The notes under the pieces: model-generated
The model's input: only the letters and a program-made list of their open reading frames with translations
The model's database searches: none
Told to the model about the DNA's origin: nothing
Shown: positions 27,601 through 34,852 of the stretch, piece after piece
Numbering within the stretch: the first letter of the stretch is position 1
Layout of the letters: the number at the start of each line of letters is the position of its first letter
NCBI RefSeq assembly: GCF_009754905.2
Contig: NZ_CP066775.1
Span: 1-64,000 of the forward strand
Direction of reading: 5' to 3'
Length of the DNA: 64,000 bases
DNA from: Mucilaginibacter ginkgonis
Lineage (GTDB): Bacteria; Bacteroidota; Bacteroidia; Sphingobacteriales; Sphingobacteriaceae
Translations under genes and position numbers: made by a program

Positions 27601-27758
27601 GGATAGTAATTTACTGAGGCACCGGGCAGCGGAAGCCCGCTATCGTCCGTGACTATGCCTGATAAGATGATTTTATTTTGTTGCGCTTTTGGCTGTGCTA
27701 AAACCTGATAAAAAAGGCAAAGCGCGGCCATGACACTTAGTAGTATCTTTTTTTTCAT
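24699..27758 (-). CDS. SusC/RagA TonB-dependent outer-membrane transporter
   Basis: 1019 residues. Signal peptide 1-21, a carboxypeptidase-D-like beta-sandwich at about 30-105 (ILSGIVTDDSGLPLPGASVN), a plug with the SusC signatures LAALEGRVPGLIISQNSG and VLKDADATAIYGSRGANGVI (about 145-255), then the barrel, ending in LRTLVAGLQLNL. It has no STN domain and so no anti-sigma signalling. It imports a bulky ligand in a TonB-dependent way with the SusD partner. The absence of polysaccharide enzymes and the presence of redox genes set it apart from a standard PUL. Confidence 0.96.
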   Translation of the reverse strand: MKKKILLSVMAALCLFYQVLAQPKAQQNKIILSGIVTDDSGLPLPGASVNYYPEQLTAITNKDGTFHLTVSQTRGRLTFSFTGFQKLELPAERFSNTNVKVTMKPSQSTLDEVQVIAYGKTTKRFNTGDVSTVTAATIETQPVSNPLAALEGRVPGLIISQNSGVAGSSFKVQIRGQSALDLGLSKNDPLFIVDGVPFESGNTSSNQINSAANNPTSISSGGLSPLNSISPSDIESIEVLKDADATAIYGSRGANGVILITTKKGKAGADKISFSVNTGFSKVGRKLPLLNTSQYLQVRKEGFANDGLTPNSTPGDPGFAPDITLWDNNRYTDFQKLLIGGTAHSTDARGTVSGGNVNTQFLVGGGYHRETTVYSSDFSDAVASAHFSITHASENKRFTLLFTGLFSNDNNRLPRYDLTRYINLPPNLNLYDASGKLAWQDQNVLYSSLGNGDIINPLSLLQDKYRSVNENLNGNLQLGYKILPGLTLRSSFGYNSFRTDERSMRPTAAIDPNSGELPSAAFASSQNKNWIIEPQLEYNMINGAHKLNVLVGNTYQDRSADSYAQQGNNYNSDLLLNSIAAASQITAVNDHSPYRYTALFGRVNYNLADKYLLNLSARRDGSSRFAPDKRMANFGAIGAAWIFSGENFFQKAIPFLSFGKLRSSYGQTGNDQIGEYKYLNLWTNTAIPYGGIPGLIPRTLYNPDYSWEVNKKFEAAIELGFLKDNLLLSTAYYNNESSNQLISYNLPSQTGFFSVTRNFPGKVRNTGWEILLTSKNFHSKEFSWTTTFNITVPKNKLIAFPDLATSSYASRYVIGQSLNLVNAYKYAGVDSQTGLYKVVDTNGDGQLNVADYQVSGNLDPKFYGGLQNSITWHSFDLGFFFEFRKQRGLNYLGQLSNTPPGWIYNQPDLVLNRWQQPGETGPVQRYTTGFTNALTAAAYLANSDGIYTDASFIRLKNVSLSYRIPEQIIRKYHLGSCRLFIEGQNLLTITNYQGSDPENMNFFVLPPLRTLVAGLQLNL

Positions 27759-27907
27759 AAATGAAAAGATTAAAATTTAAAGGTTCAGAAATTAAGAAAT
27801 GAGGATAGGCAGCCCGTTTGTTTAACTATTAACTGCCGGGCTGCTATCGGTGGCTTATCACTCGGGCGGGCATATAACAAGCAACCAGGTGTTTTTAGGT
27901 TCCGTAG

Positions 27908-28177
27908 TCATTTGTCTGCTCCTTTCTGAATTTCCTGGTGAAATGTGTACAATGCCAGCACAAGGTCAGGAATCTTGTCCATCAGTTCGGCAAGTTGTAC
28001 AGAGTTGAGGGTGGATAGCGATTTACCATTACCGGTCAGTCCAAAAAAGAACCATTTTTCAAGTTCGGCTTTTAAGACTGCATCATCGGTGGTTTCGAAC
28101 AGGCGTTCGAGTGCCCCCTCTGCTGAAAGCAGTTTGATCCGGTTAAATAAGGTAGTTGTTTCGGCTTCCATTCCCAT
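27908..28177 (-). CDS. small cytosolic protein upstream of susC, unknown
   Basis: 89 residues (MGMEAETTTLFNRIK); an internal ATG two codons on is equally possible. It is soluble, mostly helical and acidic, with no Cys and no signal. The segment EKWFFFGLTGNGKSLSTLNSVQ is the most distinctive part; I recognise no family. It is 149 bases upstream of susC on the same strand and follows the folded leader, so it is probably the first gene of the transport operon. Confidence 0.65.
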   Translation of the reverse strand: MGMEAETTTLFNRIKLLSAEGALERLFETTDDAVLKAELEKWFFFGLTGNGKSLSTLNSVQLAELMDKIPDLVLALYTFHQEIQKGADK

Positions 28178-28218
28178 TTATTAAAAGAAGGGTATTGGCC
28201 TTGTGCCGGAGCAAAAAG

Positions 28219-28292
28219 AAGGCGTGGAACCCAACTTACTGCTTTAGAGGTCGTAGGAGACCTAAGGAAACGAATAAGCAGGCCCACGCCTT
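28219..28292 (-). promoter_or_regulatory. strongly folded leader, candidate structured RNA or attenuator
   Basis: Three nested stems: AAGGCGTGG (28219-28227) with CCACGCCTT (28284-28292), CTGCTT (28239-28244) with AAGCAG (28276-28281), and AGGTC/GACCT (28048-equivalent positions 28248-28252 and 28259-28263). Read on the minus strand the structure ends in CCACGCCTTCTTTTTG, a stem followed by a U-run, as in an attenuator. It sits 41 bases before the small gene that heads the susC operon. A possible promoter element TAAATTTG (minus strand, 28404-28397) lies about 105 bases upstream. Confidence 0.5.
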
Positions 28293-28520
28293 TTGGCATG
28301 AGCGCTTGCGCTTATCCTCTCGTTCCTTTTTTGAAATTTCCTACGTTTCTAAAGCGAGACTCAAAGAGCGAGCACTTTCAATATTTTGGAGTGCTGCAAA
28401 TTTATTTTTTAATCAACAAAATAATTATTTTAAAATCGTTTGTTTAGATTATCGAAACAATTGTACATAAATTCTATCCAAAAACAAAATTTTTGAATAG
28501 TGTGATTTAAGTGGAGTAAC

Positions 28521-28556
28521 ATTAATTCTAATTATTAATAATACAGTAGAATTAAT
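28521..28556. promoter_or_regulatory. operator-like dyad over the HTH gene start
   Basis: A perfect 10-bp inverted repeat, ATTAATTCTA (28521-28530) and TAGAATTAAT (28547-28556), with 16 bases between arms. The right arm overlaps the ATG at 28555, consistent with autorepression by the encoded regulator. Confidence 0.55.
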
Positions 28557-28770
28557 GACAGAATTGGGTTTGTATTTGGCCAAAAAATCCGTTAATAAAG
28601 CGGAGATTTCAAGGCGTTCTGGAATTAGTAAAGCTCGATTAACTCAATTATCAAATAACTCTTCGACCAAACTAACCGCAATAGAACTTTGGAAGATCGC
28701 TTTGTCTATTGATATTGAACCCGCAGATCTATTAAATGAGATTTGTAAAAAAATAAAATTGAGTTCCTAA
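28555..28770 (+). CDS. small XRE-family HTH regulator
   Basis: 71 residues, a single Cro/C1-type helix-turn-helix: LYLAKKSVNKAEISRRSG then SKARLTQLSNN and LWKIALSIDIEPADLLNEI. Small stand-alone XRE proteins commonly control defence islands or toxin-antitoxin operons. The inverted repeat over its start suggests it binds its own promoter. No toxin gene follows on the same strand; the next genes are on the minus strand. Confidence 0.85.
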   Translation: MTELGLYLAKKSVNKAEISRRSGISKARLTQLSNNSSTKLTAIELWKIALSIDIEPADLLNEICKKIKLSS

Positions 28771-28876
28771 AAATTTGATCGTTCCGCTTTTCAGCGGCCA
28801 GGCTTTTCGCATCAAGTCCTTGCTTCGCTGTGGGCATCCCTGCAATCCTTAAAGAGATGTAGGATAAATGATAAAA

Positions 28877-29707
28877 TTATACAATGCTCTTAATTGTTTT
28901 TCTATATAATTTTTCAGAGATAAGAATTTTTTTTAGATCAACAGTTGGAAGTCGAGGCCTAACAAAGTTTAAGCAGAAATGGTTATGGTAGGATGCGATC
29001 CAAGCATATTTTTCAAATAGTTTATAATTATTTTTGTGAATCTTTAAATTCTTCACAACAGGTCGCTTATGTTTTACGAGCTCTTCAAGAAGTTTTTTTG
29101 ACGGTAAATCATAATCATAAAAAAGTATAAAGAGATAGTTTACGAAATAGTTCCCGTCAATATCAATTAAATATTCTTGAGATTGAGGTGATGCTTTGTG
29201 ATCTGAGTAGTAATGTATATGTTTATTTAAAACTTCAATTACTTTTTGAGATAAAATAATTCTAGGGTTAATAGCCTTATCCTTTTCTAAATTATAAGCC
29301 TCTATTAATGCAGGTCCTAATACAATGTCTTTATCCATATAAAGATTACTCATTGAAATTGCCCCCCGGACAAAAATATCAGCTTTAGCAAAAGTAAACT
29401 GTATATGAGATAAAACTTCGAAAATATTGCCTAACTCTGATTCCCCGGAATCATCATATTGTGGATGGCAGAAAACAAAATTGTCCGTAAATATTTTTAA
29501 CTCAAACTTCTTTAACCCTTCTTTATTTAGAAGGTCATGTTTGTCTTCGATATATTTAAGCTCAGTATCTAAAACAGTTAAATATTTTGAGAAGAATTTA
29601 AGATCAGATTCATTTATTTTCTGGCTGAATCCTAAAATATCAAGGTAACCGCAAAAATTTAATCTGAAAAGACGCTGACCATTACCACTCTTATATATCT
29701 CGTACAT
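28877..29707 (-). CDS. uncharacterised protein resembling a class III nucleotidyl cyclase fold
   Basis: 276 residues, soluble, no signal. The pattern resembles a class III cyclase core: a first strand with a metal-ligand-like Asp (YLDILGFS, D23), a second strand pair with another Asp (KIFTDNFVF, D75), then FVRGAISMSNLYMDKDIVLG (113-131), ALIEAYNLE and PRIILS. It lacks the adenine-specifying and Asn/Arg motifs of the four cyclases at the right of this window, so it is a distant relative at best. Stand-alone cyclases of this general kind occur in anti-phage signalling (Pycsar), but no obvious effector is adjacent. The assignment is by eye and needs a profile search. Confidence 0.55.
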   Translation of the reverse strand: MYEIYKSGNGQRLFRLNFCGYLDILGFSQKINESDLKFFSKYLTVLDTELKYIEDKHDLLNKEGLKKFELKIFTDNFVFCHPQYDDSGESELGNIFEVLSHIQFTFAKADIFVRGAISMSNLYMDKDIVLGPALIEAYNLEKDKAINPRIILSQKVIEVLNKHIHYYSDHKASPQSQEYLIDIDGNYFVNYLFILFYDYDLPSKKLLEELVKHKRPVVKNLKIHKNNYKLFEKYAWIASYHNHFCLNFVRPRLPTVDLKKILISEKLYRKTIKSIV

Positions 29708-29759
29708 ATATCAGAGAAAAATTTTCAATCTTAAATAATGATAAGCAACACATCAATTC

Positions 29760-29999
29760 CTAGTTTTTTTTATCCCGTGGTGGATTGGGATCGTTGCCAT
29801 AGCTATTTGGATTCTGTATCTTACCGTCTTTGCCATGAGGAATAAACTCAACTTTATCTTTTTTAGCTAAGTCTTTTCCGTAATCCACTGCATCTGCTTT
29901 CTTGTCAAAATGCTTTGATGAGCGCTGTGCACTTTCTCGTTTAGCATCCCATCCTCCATCCGAATTGGGAACTACATGAACGTTTTTTTTCGCTGCCAT
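29760..29999 (-). CDS. DUF2188 family protein
   Basis: 79 residues, very basic and hydrophilic. The start KKNVHVVPNSDGGWDAKRES and SKHFDKKADAVDYGKDLAK, followed by VEFIPHGKDGKIQ, fit the DUF2188 fold, a small beta-rich domain widespread in bacteria and islands. Function unknown. It lies 52 bases upstream of the cyclase-like gene on the same strand, so they may be co-transcribed. Confidence 0.85.
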   Translation of the reverse strand: MAAKKNVHVVPNSDGGWDAKRESAQRSSKHFDKKADAVDYGKDLAKKDKVEFIPHGKDGKIQNPNSYGNDPNPPRDKKN

Positions 30000-30080
30000 T
30001 TTATGTATGCTTAAAATTTTTTAATGATATTTAAAGTGAAATATTCTTATAAAATTAATAATTCATTTAAGCTTTTAAAA

Positions 30081-30347
30081 ATGGAAAACATCGACATAAA
30101 CTTTTTAACAAACTTGGGGTGGCAGTTATCTCAAACAGGATATAATACTGAAGAAAAATGCTTATTTAAACACCCTTACCCAATTGAATTATGTTGGGAA
30201 AATTCGCAAAAAGGTTTTCGCGTAATTTTTTTTGACCAGTCAAAACAACCTATACAAACTATTGAAAATAATTTTATTAAAACAGAATCTGATTACGATC
30301 GATTGATAATGCCAATACTAAAAATTCTTCAGCAAAGTCATAATTAA
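30081..30347 (+). CDS. small hypothetical protein
   Basis: 88 residues from the ATG at 30081 (MENIDINFLTNLGW), which fits better than a start 57 bases earlier in AT-rich sequence. Mixed alpha/beta with aromatic residues; FRVIFFDQSKQPIQTIEN is the clearest strand pair. No family recognised. It is divergent from the DUF2188 gene; the gap is 81 bases. Confidence 0.5.
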   Translation: MENIDINFLTNLGWQLSQTGYNTEEKCLFKHPYPIELCWENSQKGFRVIFFDQSKQPIQTIENNFIKTESDYDRLIMPILKILQQSHN

Positions 30348-30581
30348 TATATGAAATAGGTAAAAAAAGTGAAACACGTTCCCAATTGTTGTTGCTAACT
30401 TTATCAGAATAATCAATGACTTAAATTAAATAAATTTCTGTGCAAACAATAATTCCACACAAGTATTGGATGAAACGTCTAAAGAAATGAGTTCTCCGGA
30501 AGCAATAATGGCATACTTATCAATCCTTAGAATTCCGAAATCCGAAAGTCAAAAAAAAAGCTATTTACCTCAGGTTATTAA

Positions 30582-31955
30582 CTAACTATCATCTTCGATC
30601 GTATTCCAGTTAAAGTATCGAGAATTTAGAATTTCAGAGAGGGATTTCGGAGGCATTATCTTACTACCAAAATTATAACTTCGATAATCAGGTTTTTTTT
30701 GATATTTGATCATACCCAAATCAGCCATTCTTATTTCAAGAATGGTTCGACTTACTTCAAAAGTGTAACCAAGAATTAACATCGCTTTTTTAAAGTCAAG
30801 GATATTACAAGGCTGATTATCCAACCATATGTATCCTTTTCTGCTTAAGCCAACAGTATCCTGCCATTTGATCAGTTGCCAAAGAAGTGATCTCACCGGC
30901 ATCAGTAAGCATTCGGCAAAGTGATTGGCTTGCCATTCTATCCAATGTTTTTCTTTTTCCAATAGATGTTTACGAGAAATTGGATCGTATTTCGCATCTG
31001 GCTGGGAGTCATAACACATTTGCGAAATCTGCAACTTTTGATGCAGGAAAAAATGGCCGATTTCGTGGGCGCAAACGAAAGCGAACTGGTTAACACAATT
31101 ACAGGGATTAATGTGAATAGTCTTGTTAGCGCGGTCAAAATAACCTTTCAAATGGTCTTTATTCTTTTTGAACGCCTGATCAGTAACGAATTTAAGCCCA
31201 TACTTTTCGGTAAGATAAGACATAAACTCAGTAATGGGTAACGGTTTGCCATAAGATAATATGGATGTATCAAATTCATTTAAAATTTCTTCTGTCAAGC
31301 TAGTGATTAGTTTTTTTGAAAGATATTCTAATCCTTGAGCCCTATCACCGGGTTCTTCCCAATTAACGCGGCTATTTAATTCGCTTTGAAGAAAATTGCG
31401 TAACACGTAGTCCCAATTTATTTCTCCGTTTTCCTGATGTTCATAAAGTTTGCGTATTTCGATTAACTTATTTATATCCTCCCAAAGTTTTAATACGGGG
31501 AAATCCTGCTGTTGGGCCTTGCCATTATTTTTGCTGTGCAATACAATGTCAGCCTGTTCGCCGGAAACTTTGATAAACATAAAATTTAGGTTTTGAAGAA
31601 GTTTTAAGCCACTTTCCTGAACATCACCTGTTGTAATAAAAACACCTTTGACGTTTACACCCGACACCTGCTGAATTTTAGCGATAAACTCTTCAATGTC
31701 ATTAACCGGTACAGTACCGGAATAATCCTTGCACTCGATTAAATATAATAAATGATACCGTTCAGCACCCGGTGGCCATACCTCTATACTTAGGTCAAAA
31801 ATTATATTATTTTCTCTGAGCCTTGAATAGTAAGGTTGTTTCCGGTAAATACGACAGCATTCAGAATGTACACCGAGACGTCGCTCATTTAAAGCATTCG
31901 TTATTATTTGAAAAGAACGTTCTTCAAAAAGGTCACCACGTTTAACAGTATCCAT
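30582..31955 (-). CDS. restriction-endonuclease-like domain fused to ImmA/IrrE metallopeptidase
   Basis: 457 residues, soluble. The N-terminal part (about 1-125) is an Mrr/REase-like fold with D54, then E74-C-K76 in YLIECKDYSG, the PD-(D/E)xK spacing, followed by VKGVFITTGDVQESG. After a linker (130-215), residues about 280-370 hold the ImmA/IrrE zinc peptidase: H297-E-I-G-H301 (AHEIGHFFLH) with downstream EWQANHFAECLLMP supplying the third ligand. ImmA/IrrE proteins cleave phage-type repressors or act in damage responses. Nuclease plus repressor-cleaving protease in one chain suggests a regulated defence or mobile-element switch. No cognate repressor is directly adjacent. Confidence 0.85.
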   Translation of the reverse strand: MDTVKRGDLFEERSFQIITNALNERRLGVHSECCRIYRKQPYYSRLRENNIIFDLSIEVWPPGAERYHLLYLIECKDYSGTVPVNDIEEFIAKIQQVSGVNVKGVFITTGDVQESGLKLLQNLNFMFIKVSGEQADIVLHSKNNGKAQQQDFPVLKLWEDINKLIEIRKLYEHQENGEINWDYVLRNFLQSELNSRVNWEEPGDRAQGLEYLSKKLITSLTEEILNEFDTSILSYGKPLPITEFMSYLTEKYGLKFVTDQAFKKNKDHLKGYFDRANKTIHINPCNCVNQFAFVCAHEIGHFFLHQKLQISQMCYDSQPDAKYDPISRKHLLEKEKHWIEWQANHFAECLLMPVRSLLWQLIKWQDTVGLSRKGYIWLDNQPCNILDFKKAMLILGYTFEVSRTILEIRMADLGMIKYQKKPDYRSYNFGSKIMPPKSLSEILNSRYFNWNTIEDDS

Positions 31956-32609
31956 TTTACTAATTTTTTTCGTAAAGATAAATACTCACTGCGTTAATTT
32001 ATAACATATTGATAAACTGTAACTTTTAATATTCAAGAATAGAGTTGTCACTTTTAGGAGAAAAAATCCTTTCATAAGCATAATCCTGCAAAATAAATTT
32101 GAAGACCAACCGGTTAGACATTAATAATGTCGCAGATGTAGTTACTGAAGAAACAGAAAATCTCAGATTGATACAACGCAGAGAAATTAAAATGTACATA
32201 ACAGTTCCTTCGAAAACATACCCAAAGTTTTCCAAAGATTTTGAAGCAGGAACCAGGATCGAAAAAGTCTATAATTCTACTTGATATGGTTACCGGTATT
32301 GTCAAATCTCTTAAAAGCATTAAAAGATTTTTTAGTGATGATATTAAGCTAAATAAGATTTTACAGGATTTAATATTTGACTTTTGGAAAAGATTGAAAC
32401 CATTTATCGTTATGCCACAAACTGGAATAAATTTAAGATGGAGTTGATATATTAAGATCACTCCATGTTTAATATTTTTTCGTTAATTTAGCGTTAACCT
32501 ACGACTGATTTACAATGGCTTCCAGTAAGTTAAACCTGTATAATACAATATTTTTGTCGGTTGAAAAGCATTACGTTACCTTACGGTATTTATTGAACAG
32601 GTAAATATT
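31956..32609. other. AT-rich gap with only weak short frames
   Basis: Between the IrrE fusion and the phosphoribosyltransferase operon. Plus-strand frames at 32099-32284 (TTG start) and 32241-32447 show no family resemblance and overlap each other, so I do not call them as genes; decayed coding sequence is possible. Two similar 12-mers, CGTTAACCTACG at 32492 and CGTTACCTTACG at 32574, lie in the last 120 bases upstream of the operon. Confidence 0.4.
32549..32556 (+). promoter_or_regulatory. candidate Bacteroidetes -7 element of the defence-like operon
   Basis: TATTTTTG matches the TAnnTTTG consensus 54 bases before the ATG at 32610. No good TTTG -33 element is seen at the expected distance, so this is tentative. 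Confidence 0.3.
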
Positions 32610-33869
32610 ATGGATGACGTAAAGACAATTCTAAAAAGTAATAGCAACCTGACACCCTATAAATTCTATACAGAGTTTTTGGAAGGCTTAGCTGATTTTT
32701 ACCGTAATAATGAACAGGCCATAAAATTTAAACTTTTCGAAAAGGGAGATGATGATATTTATGAATCTCAATATCAGATAGATCCGATTGTGATTCCTTT
32801 GCTATTGAGTTTATTTGAACAGTTGAGTAAATATCACAAGCAAGCTCTTTCATTAATTTTATTTAATAACCGCGCCACAATTGATGTGTTGGAGTTTTTA
32901 TTTCAAAGTGATTTCTTCTCTCTAATAGGAGATAATAGCAATCCTTCATTCCCCAAAGGGCGGAATATTATTAGCTTCGACAGAGGGTACTTAGGTGCAT
33001 TTAAAGGTAAGACAATTAGAAAAGAGCATCGGGTACGGGCTTATTCTTTAGCTGATGATGGACTTTCGTCTTTATTGAAAAGTTACTCTAATGAAGAAGA
33101 TAAAAGGGATTTCCTTATTTCACATTACACTTATAAAGTAAGGGAGCATTTTCAGGAATTACTTTTCGATAATGAATTTACTGCCGAAATTTATAATGTA
33201 TATATTGACATTCTATCCGAACTTATAACAAATTCAGTTTTACATTCCGGGTCGAATGCCTTTGCATTGATGTTTGTTGATCGTTTTCGGACTAAGTTCT
33301 CGATATCCGACAATGGTGTAGGCTTTGGGGCATCTATGAAATTAAAACAACCGACATTTTACTACTCCCCAAACGCAGTAAAGAAAATTCTCTTCGAAAA
33401 AATCATCATCAATAATATTCCAGCTTCAATCCTCGATAACTTGTTTACGATTTTCGATACGTTATATTTTTCATCTCTAAAAGATCGTCATGGCATATTT
33501 GATCTAATGGTTACTGTAGTTCTTGAAAGTAAGGGATACTTTAGGATACATAACGATAATTGTCAGATCATCATATCCAATAGAATGATGGACGAATTAC
33601 TAATTCTTAATGGGTTTAGAAATGAAATTTACAATCTACACACCACTTATTTGTTAAATCAAATTGACGAACGAACCTGGAGAAACAACTTGATTATTAA
33701 ATCAAAATCAATTCAAGAAGCTTTCATCTCCTTCTGCGTAAAGGCGGTAGCAAAATATAGTTTTGATATAAAGTACTCATCATTAAGGTTTTTTAAGGTA
33801 AAATTTAGAGGAGTCCATATAGAAGTAGAAATTCCAAATACACTGAGCGATGATAATTTCAACAATTAA
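32610..33869 (+). CDS. GHKL-type (histidine-kinase-like) ATPase protein
   Basis: 419 residues, soluble. The middle carries a GHKL fold ATP site: N box E204-L-I-T-N208-S-V-L-H212-S and G1 box S233-D234-N-G-V-G-F-G. There is no HisKA dimerisation His and no receiver, so it is not a normal sensor kinase; it may be a stand-alone ATP-dependent switch like anti-sigma SpoIIAB or an Hsp90/MutL-like module. The N-terminal 170 residues and the C-terminal 150 are unrecognised. It overlaps the next gene by 20 bases, showing tight coupling with the phosphoribosyltransferase pair. The STAS-like partner downstream echoes the SpoIIAB/SpoIIAA relation. Confidence 0.75.
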   Translation: MDDVKTILKSNSNLTPYKFYTEFLEGLADFYRNNEQAIKFKLFEKGDDDIYESQYQIDPIVIPLLLSLFEQLSKYHKQALSLILFNNRATIDVLEFLFQSDFFSLIGDNSNPSFPKGRNIISFDRGYLGAFKGKTIRKEHRVRAYSLADDGLSSLLKSYSNEEDKRDFLISHYTYKVREHFQELLFDNEFTAEIYNVYIDILSELITNSVLHSGSNAFALMFVDRFRTKFSISDNGVGFGASMKLKQPTFYYSPNAVKKILFEKIIINNIPASILDNLFTIFDTLYFSSLKDRHGIFDLMVTVVLESKGYFRIHNDNCQIIISNRMMDELLILNGFRNEIYNLHTTYLLNQIDERTWRNNLIIKSKSIQEAFISFCVKAVAKYSFDIKYSSLRFFKVKFRGVHIEVEIPNTLSDDNFNN

Positions 33870-34851
33870 AACAGAAGATTTTATCTATCTCAATATGCAC
33901 GCCGAAGAAGTTGTCACGTCCAATTTTATTGAGGATGACAATATCGGCATTTACGGAGATCGGTTGCAAATAGTGACATTAAATAGAGTTGTCGAATTCC
34001 TAAAGTCTGACAGTCAATCAAAAAATATTGCTTTAGATTTTAAATTTTTGGAAGCCTGTCAACCAAACCTAAATAAAATACTGATTGAGCTTAAAACTGC
34101 TGGTTATAAAATTATCTTTCTTAATATAAAAAAATCGTTGTGTGACGAACTGGCTATAACAACTATAGCTAATAGCAAAAATTTGCTTGAGGGTGATACT
34201 TATTCAAAATACTATTTTTTCGAAGACGCAAATGATCCATTAACTGAAACTGAAATAGCTGTTCATATTCTTTTTCAAGAAACGTTCAAGGTGAAGATTA
34301 AAAAATTTATTGAACCTCATCAACAGCCACACACCTCTTCTAATGTCTACCTAACCTCTTACGTGGATGTAAAAAAGTTTTTAAGCTACGAAAAAGAATT
34401 CATGCTATTTTCTTTGTATAAGCTCGCTTTAAAAATTAAAAAAGAATGGCATGTTGAGATTGACAAAGATCCAGTATTGATTTGTCAAAGCATGAATAGC
34501 GCCTATATCGTATCTGTTCTTTCCAATTTGCTTAAGTTAGATATTCTTATTTTGGATAAAATAGGCCCTATTAATAAATTGTATAACAGGTTAGATAAAA
34601 CCATAATTGCTAACAGAAAGTATATAGTTGTCTCAGATTTAGTTTGTCTTGGAACGGAAGTGAAAATCGTAAAAAACATTATACAATTTATTGGTGGACG
34701 TTTTCTCGGCAATGTTTCAATTATCAAAACAGAAACTTTAAGTAAAGCCGATATTTTGCGAAGGGATGCCTCAATTGCCGTTTTTTCGATAAATAAAAAT
34801 AATAATAAAGAGTTAGGTTATAGTATCACAACCGATTTGGAACAACTGTAA
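33850..34851 (+). CDS. STAS-like N-terminus with phosphoribosyltransferase domain
   Basis: 333 residues. Residues about 30-110 resemble a STAS/anti-anti-sigma-like fold: LNRVVEFLKSDSQSKNIALD, FKFLEACQPNLNKILIELKT, GYKIIFLNIKK. The C-terminal part (about 190-310) is a type I phosphoribosyltransferase-like fold with the PRPP-loop pattern V260-V-S-D263-L-V-C-L-G268-T269 in YIVVSDLVCLGTEVK, where classical enzymes have DDxxxTGGT. PRTases transfer ribose-5-phosphate from PRPP to bases. Only one of the two usual acidic residues is present, so catalysis is uncertain. It overlaps the ATPase gene by 20 bases and lies 1 base before the phosphoesterase gene. Confidence 0.7.
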   Translation: MIISTIKTEDFIYLNMHAEEVVTSNFIEDDNIGIYGDRLQIVTLNRVVEFLKSDSQSKNIALDFKFLEACQPNLNKILIELKTAGYKIIFLNIKKSLCDELAITTIANSKNLLEGDTYSKYYFFEDANDPLTETEIAVHILFQETFKVKIKKFIEPHQQPHTSSNVYLTSYVDVKKFLSYEKEFMLFSLYKLALKIKKEWHVEIDKDPVLICQSMNSAYIVSVLSNLLKLDILILDKIGPINKLYNRLDKTIIANRKYIVVSDLVCLGTEVKIVKNIIQFIGGRFLGNVSIIKTETLSKADILRRDASIAVFSINKNNNKELGYSITTDLEQL

Positions 34852-34852
34852 T

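Noticed and set aside
28072..28299. Minus-strand frame of 75 codons across the folded leader (MPKGVGLLIRFL...)
   Set aside because: It overlaps the small gene 27908-28177 in another frame and is better explained by the inverted-repeat leader; kept only as a possible leader peptide.
15990..28500. Search for a direct repeat of the tRNA-Asn 3' end (attR)
   Set aside because: No convincing copy was seen by eye, so no att sites are annotated.
32099..32447. Two short plus-strand frames upstream of the PRTase operon
   Set aside because: TTG or late starts, overlap with each other, no family likeness and AT-driven composition.
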